Origin: Lachnospiraceae bacterium
GTDB taxonomy: Bacteria; Bacillota_A; Clostridia; Lachnospirales; Lachnospiraceae
Length of the DNA: 6,365 nt
Assembly (NCBI GenBank): GCA_017960415.1
Contig: JAGCZE010000359.1
Coordinates: 1 to 6,365, forward strand
Reading direction: 5' to 3'
Translations under genes and position numbers: made by a program
In this document: positions 4,766-6,365 of the stretch, piece by piece
Layout of the letters: each line of letters starts with the position of its first letter
Numbering within the stretch: the first letter of the stretch is position 1
The notes under the pieces: generated by a model
Database searches by the model: none
What the model saw: the letters and a program-made list of their open reading frames with translations, nothing else
Told to the model about the DNA's origin: nothing

Positions 4766-6010
4766 ATGAATGCTGAGATCAGGGATATTTCACTTGCTGA
4801 ATCGGGAAAGAGAAAGATTGAATGGGTAAGAAGAAACTGTGATCTGCTCCGCGGACTTGAGGAAGAATTTTCAAAGACCAGACCCTTTGAGGGAAAAAGG
4901 ATCGCACTGTCTATCCACCTTGAGGCCAAGACCGCATATCTGTGCACGGTGCTTAAAAGCGGCGGCGCCCAAATGTTCATTACAGGGAGCAATCCGCTCT
5001 CCACACAGGATGATGTGGCGGCGGCGCTGGTCAGTGACGACATGGAAGTACATGCATGGTACGGCGCGACAGAAGAGGAATACAACGCGCATATCGACCA
5101 TGTTCTGGAAAATAACTGTGAGATCATCATTGACGACGGAGGCGACCTTGTAAATGCTCTGCATACGCGTTTCAGGGATAAGCTTCAATACGTGATCGGC
5201 GGATGCGAGGAAACGACTACGGGTATTATCAGACTCAAGGCTATGGACAAGGCCGGCACGCTGGAGTTCCCCATGGTTCTCGTAAATGATGCAGATTGCA
5301 AGCACCTGTTTGACAACAGATACGGAACGGGCCAGTCTGTTTGGGACGGTATCAATCGTACCACAAATCTGATCGTATGCGGCAAGATCGTAGTCGTTGC
5401 AGGCTACGGCTGGTGCGGCAAGGGTGTAGCGATGCGTGCAAAAGGTCTCGGAGCACGTGTTGTTGTCACCGAGGTCGACCCGATCAAGGCTATCGAAGCC
5501 GTTATGGACGGATTTGACGTGATGCCGATGAAGGAAGCGGCGAAAGTCGGTGATTTCTTTATTACCGTTACGGGATGCTGCGGCGTCGTGACAAAAGAAG
5601 ACTTCCTGCTTATGAAGGACGGTGCGATATGCTGCAACGCCGGTCATTTTGATGTTGAAGTGGATGTAGCCGCCTTAAAGGCCATGGCAGTAGAAACCGC
5701 TGAGATGAGACACAACATAATGGGCTACAAGCTTGAAAACGGCAGATGGATATATATCCTGGCGGAAGGCAGGCTTGTTAATCTTGCGGCAGGAGACGGA
5801 CATCCCGCGGAGATCATGGATATGAGCTTTGCGATCCAGGCGCTTTCGGCAAAATACCTGGTTGAGCACGGAAGTGAATTAAAAACAAAGCTTATCAGCG
5901 TTCCGAAAGAGGTTGATAATGCCGTTGCGGTGCGTAAACTTGAGTATCTGGGCAAGCATATAGATACTCTTACGCCCGAACAAAAGGAGTATTTAAGCAG
6001 AGAGGATTAA
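4766..6010 (+). CDS. ahcY: Adenosylhomocysteinase, Thermotoga/archaeal type
   Basis: NAD-dependent hydrolase of the adenosylhomocysteinase family, which splits a nucleosyl-homocysteine into nucleoside and homocysteine. Catalytic residues align to the human enzyme: H51 (H55), the DDGGDL acidic segment (123-128, D131 region), E149 (E156), K179 (K186), D183 (D190) and N184 (N191). The NAD fold has GYGWCGKG (213-220) and TEVDP (235-239); GHFDVE (293-298) and AEGRLVNL (333-340) follow. Differences are those of Thermotoga and archaeal homologues as I recall them: T188 for C195, K55 for the adenine-contacting E59, no vertebrate-type insertions, and no C-terminal KPxxYRY tail (the protein ends at 414). 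With the SAH deaminase just upstream, the true substrate may be S-inosylhomocysteine. The ATG follows a weak AGGCAGG (4752-4758) by 7 nt, and translation may be partly coupled. Confidence 0.94.
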   Translation: MNAEIRDISLAESGKRKIEWVRRNCDLLRGLEEEFSKTRPFEGKRIALSIHLEAKTAYLCTVLKSGGAQMFITGSNPLSTQDDVAAALVSDDMEVHAWYGATEEEYNAHIDHVLENNCEIIIDDGGDLVNALHTRFRDKLQYVIGGCEETTTGIIRLKAMDKAGTLEFPMVLVNDADCKHLFDNRYGTGQSVWDGINRTTNLIVCGKIVVVAGYGWCGKGVAMRAKGLGARVVVTEVDPIKAIEAVMDGFDVMPMKEAAKVGDFFITVTGCCGVVTKEDFLLMKDGAICCNAGHFDVEVDVAALKAMAVETAEMRHNIMGYKLENGRWIYILAEGRLVNLAAGDGHPAEIMDMSFAIQALSAKYLVEHGSELKTKLISVPKEVDNAVAVRKLEYLGKHIDTLTPEQKEYLSRED

Positions 6011-6017
6011 GTAAAGA

Positions 6018-6365
6018 ATGAATACGAAGAAGATTTTAACCGTAATGCCCTATATTCTGGGCGTTCTGATCCTGATACTCGTAGGAGTCATCATTTTCTC
6101 AAAACTCGGAGAAACAGGTCCCGAAGGCGGACAGGCCGAGAGTACACCTACGCCTACACTCGCATTATTTGCGAATAATACGGAAAAGGAAAATAAGACA
6201 ACGGACGCTCCTGCCACCGGAACCGAAAAGGTGACCGAGGCCCCTGTTGTGACAGAAGAACCTGCTCCTACACAGGAAGTCGCGACGGTTACAGCAACAC
6301 CCGCGCCTACAGCAACACCCGTGCCCACTCAGGCACCTACGCCGACTCCTGTTACCGACCTGACA
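6018..6365 (+). CDS. Membrane-anchored Thr/Pro-rich envelope protein (5' part)
   Basis: An open frame of 116 codons runs off the window end. ATG at 6018 is followed by basic residues (MNTKK), a hydrophobic stretch at about residues 6-28 (signal anchor, no clear cleavage site), and then an extracellular, low-complexity stalk rich in Thr, Pro, Ala and Glu, including TPTPT near 44 and TATPAPTATPVP at 92-103. Such stalks usually precede a folded domain that binds or hydrolyses something outside the cell, but none is visible before the cut, so function is unknown. It starts 7 nt after the ahcY stop. AGAGG (6001-6005) inside the end of ahcY is a possible ribosome site, though its 12-nt spacing is long. 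The internal ATG at 6045 is a poorer start because it loses the basic end. Confidence 0.75.
   Translation, partial: MNTKKILTVMPYILGVLILILVGVIIFSKLGETGPEGGQAESTPTPTLALFANNTEKENKTTDAPATGTEKVTEAPVVTEEPAPTQEVATVTATPAPTATPVPTQAPTPTPVTDLT
6290..6325 (+). repeat. Tandem 18-bp repeat coding for TATPxP
   Basis: TACAGCAACACCCGCGCC (6290-6307) is followed directly by TACAGCAACACCCGTGCC (6308-6325), differing at one base. In the reading frame of the envelope protein it encodes TATPAP then TATPVP. Slippage in such units is a common way stalks change length. Confidence 0.8.

Noticed and set aside
4871..5647. A 258-codon minus-strand open frame opposite ahcY
   Set aside because: It lies wholly inside a gene with full catalytic motifs on the + strand, and its translation resembles no family I recognise.
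6050..6328. A 92-codon minus-strand frame rich in Val, Gly, Ala and Ser
   Set aside because: It is the complement of the Thr/Pro-rich stalk; the repetitive composition explains it, and the + strand frame has a proper membrane anchor.

Overview
The window looks like chromosome from an anaerobic, low-to-moderate GC Firmicute, most likely class Clostridia and probably a Lachnospiraceae-type gut or rumen bacterium. This is inference from several signs: GGAGG-type ribosome binding sites, a PUA-less glutamate 5-kinase, a stand-alone receiver-Hpt protein, an envelope protein with a Thr/Pro-rich stalk, and the Thermotoga/archaeal-like form of adenosylhomocysteinase. All recognisable genes are on the + strand, densely packed and free of frameshifts.

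Left block (1-3237). proC (pyrroline-5-carboxylate reductase) and proB (glutamate 5-kinase, TTG start) carry the last and first steps of proline synthesis; proA, the middle step, is not in the window. They are separated by a 128-nt leader that is strikingly A-rich and G-poor and has no terminator. proB has three unusual residues (Q60, R64, P67) in and beside its glutamate-binding loop. A receiver-Hpt phosphorelay protein follows. Its 3' end is tandemly duplicated at a 69-bp period running past the stop codon. A rho-independent terminator (3197-3237) closes the block.

Middle (3019-3388). This 370-bp gap holds the 69-bp repeat, the + strand terminator, a second hairpin whose U-tract lies on the minus strand, and the promoter and leader of the next operon. 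Together the two hairpins and a weak minus-strand promoter could make a small antisense-oriented RNA of about 75 nt with a C-rich loop. That is a hypothesis only.

Right block (3389-6365). An amidohydrolase of the 5-methylthioadenosine/S-adenosylhomocysteine (SAH) deaminase family is followed 24 nt later by an adenosylhomocysteinase homologue. Seven nt after that begins the 5' part of a membrane-anchored extracellular protein with a Thr/Pro-rich stalk, cut by the window end. The first pair is the most interesting content. A SAH deaminase next to a hydrolase with Lys at the position of the mammalian adenine-contacting Glu suggests that SAH is deaminated to S-inosylhomocysteine, which is then split to inosine and homocysteine. 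This route is described for Methanocaldococcus and Thermotoga, and here it appears as a compact operon in a probable mesophilic Firmicute.
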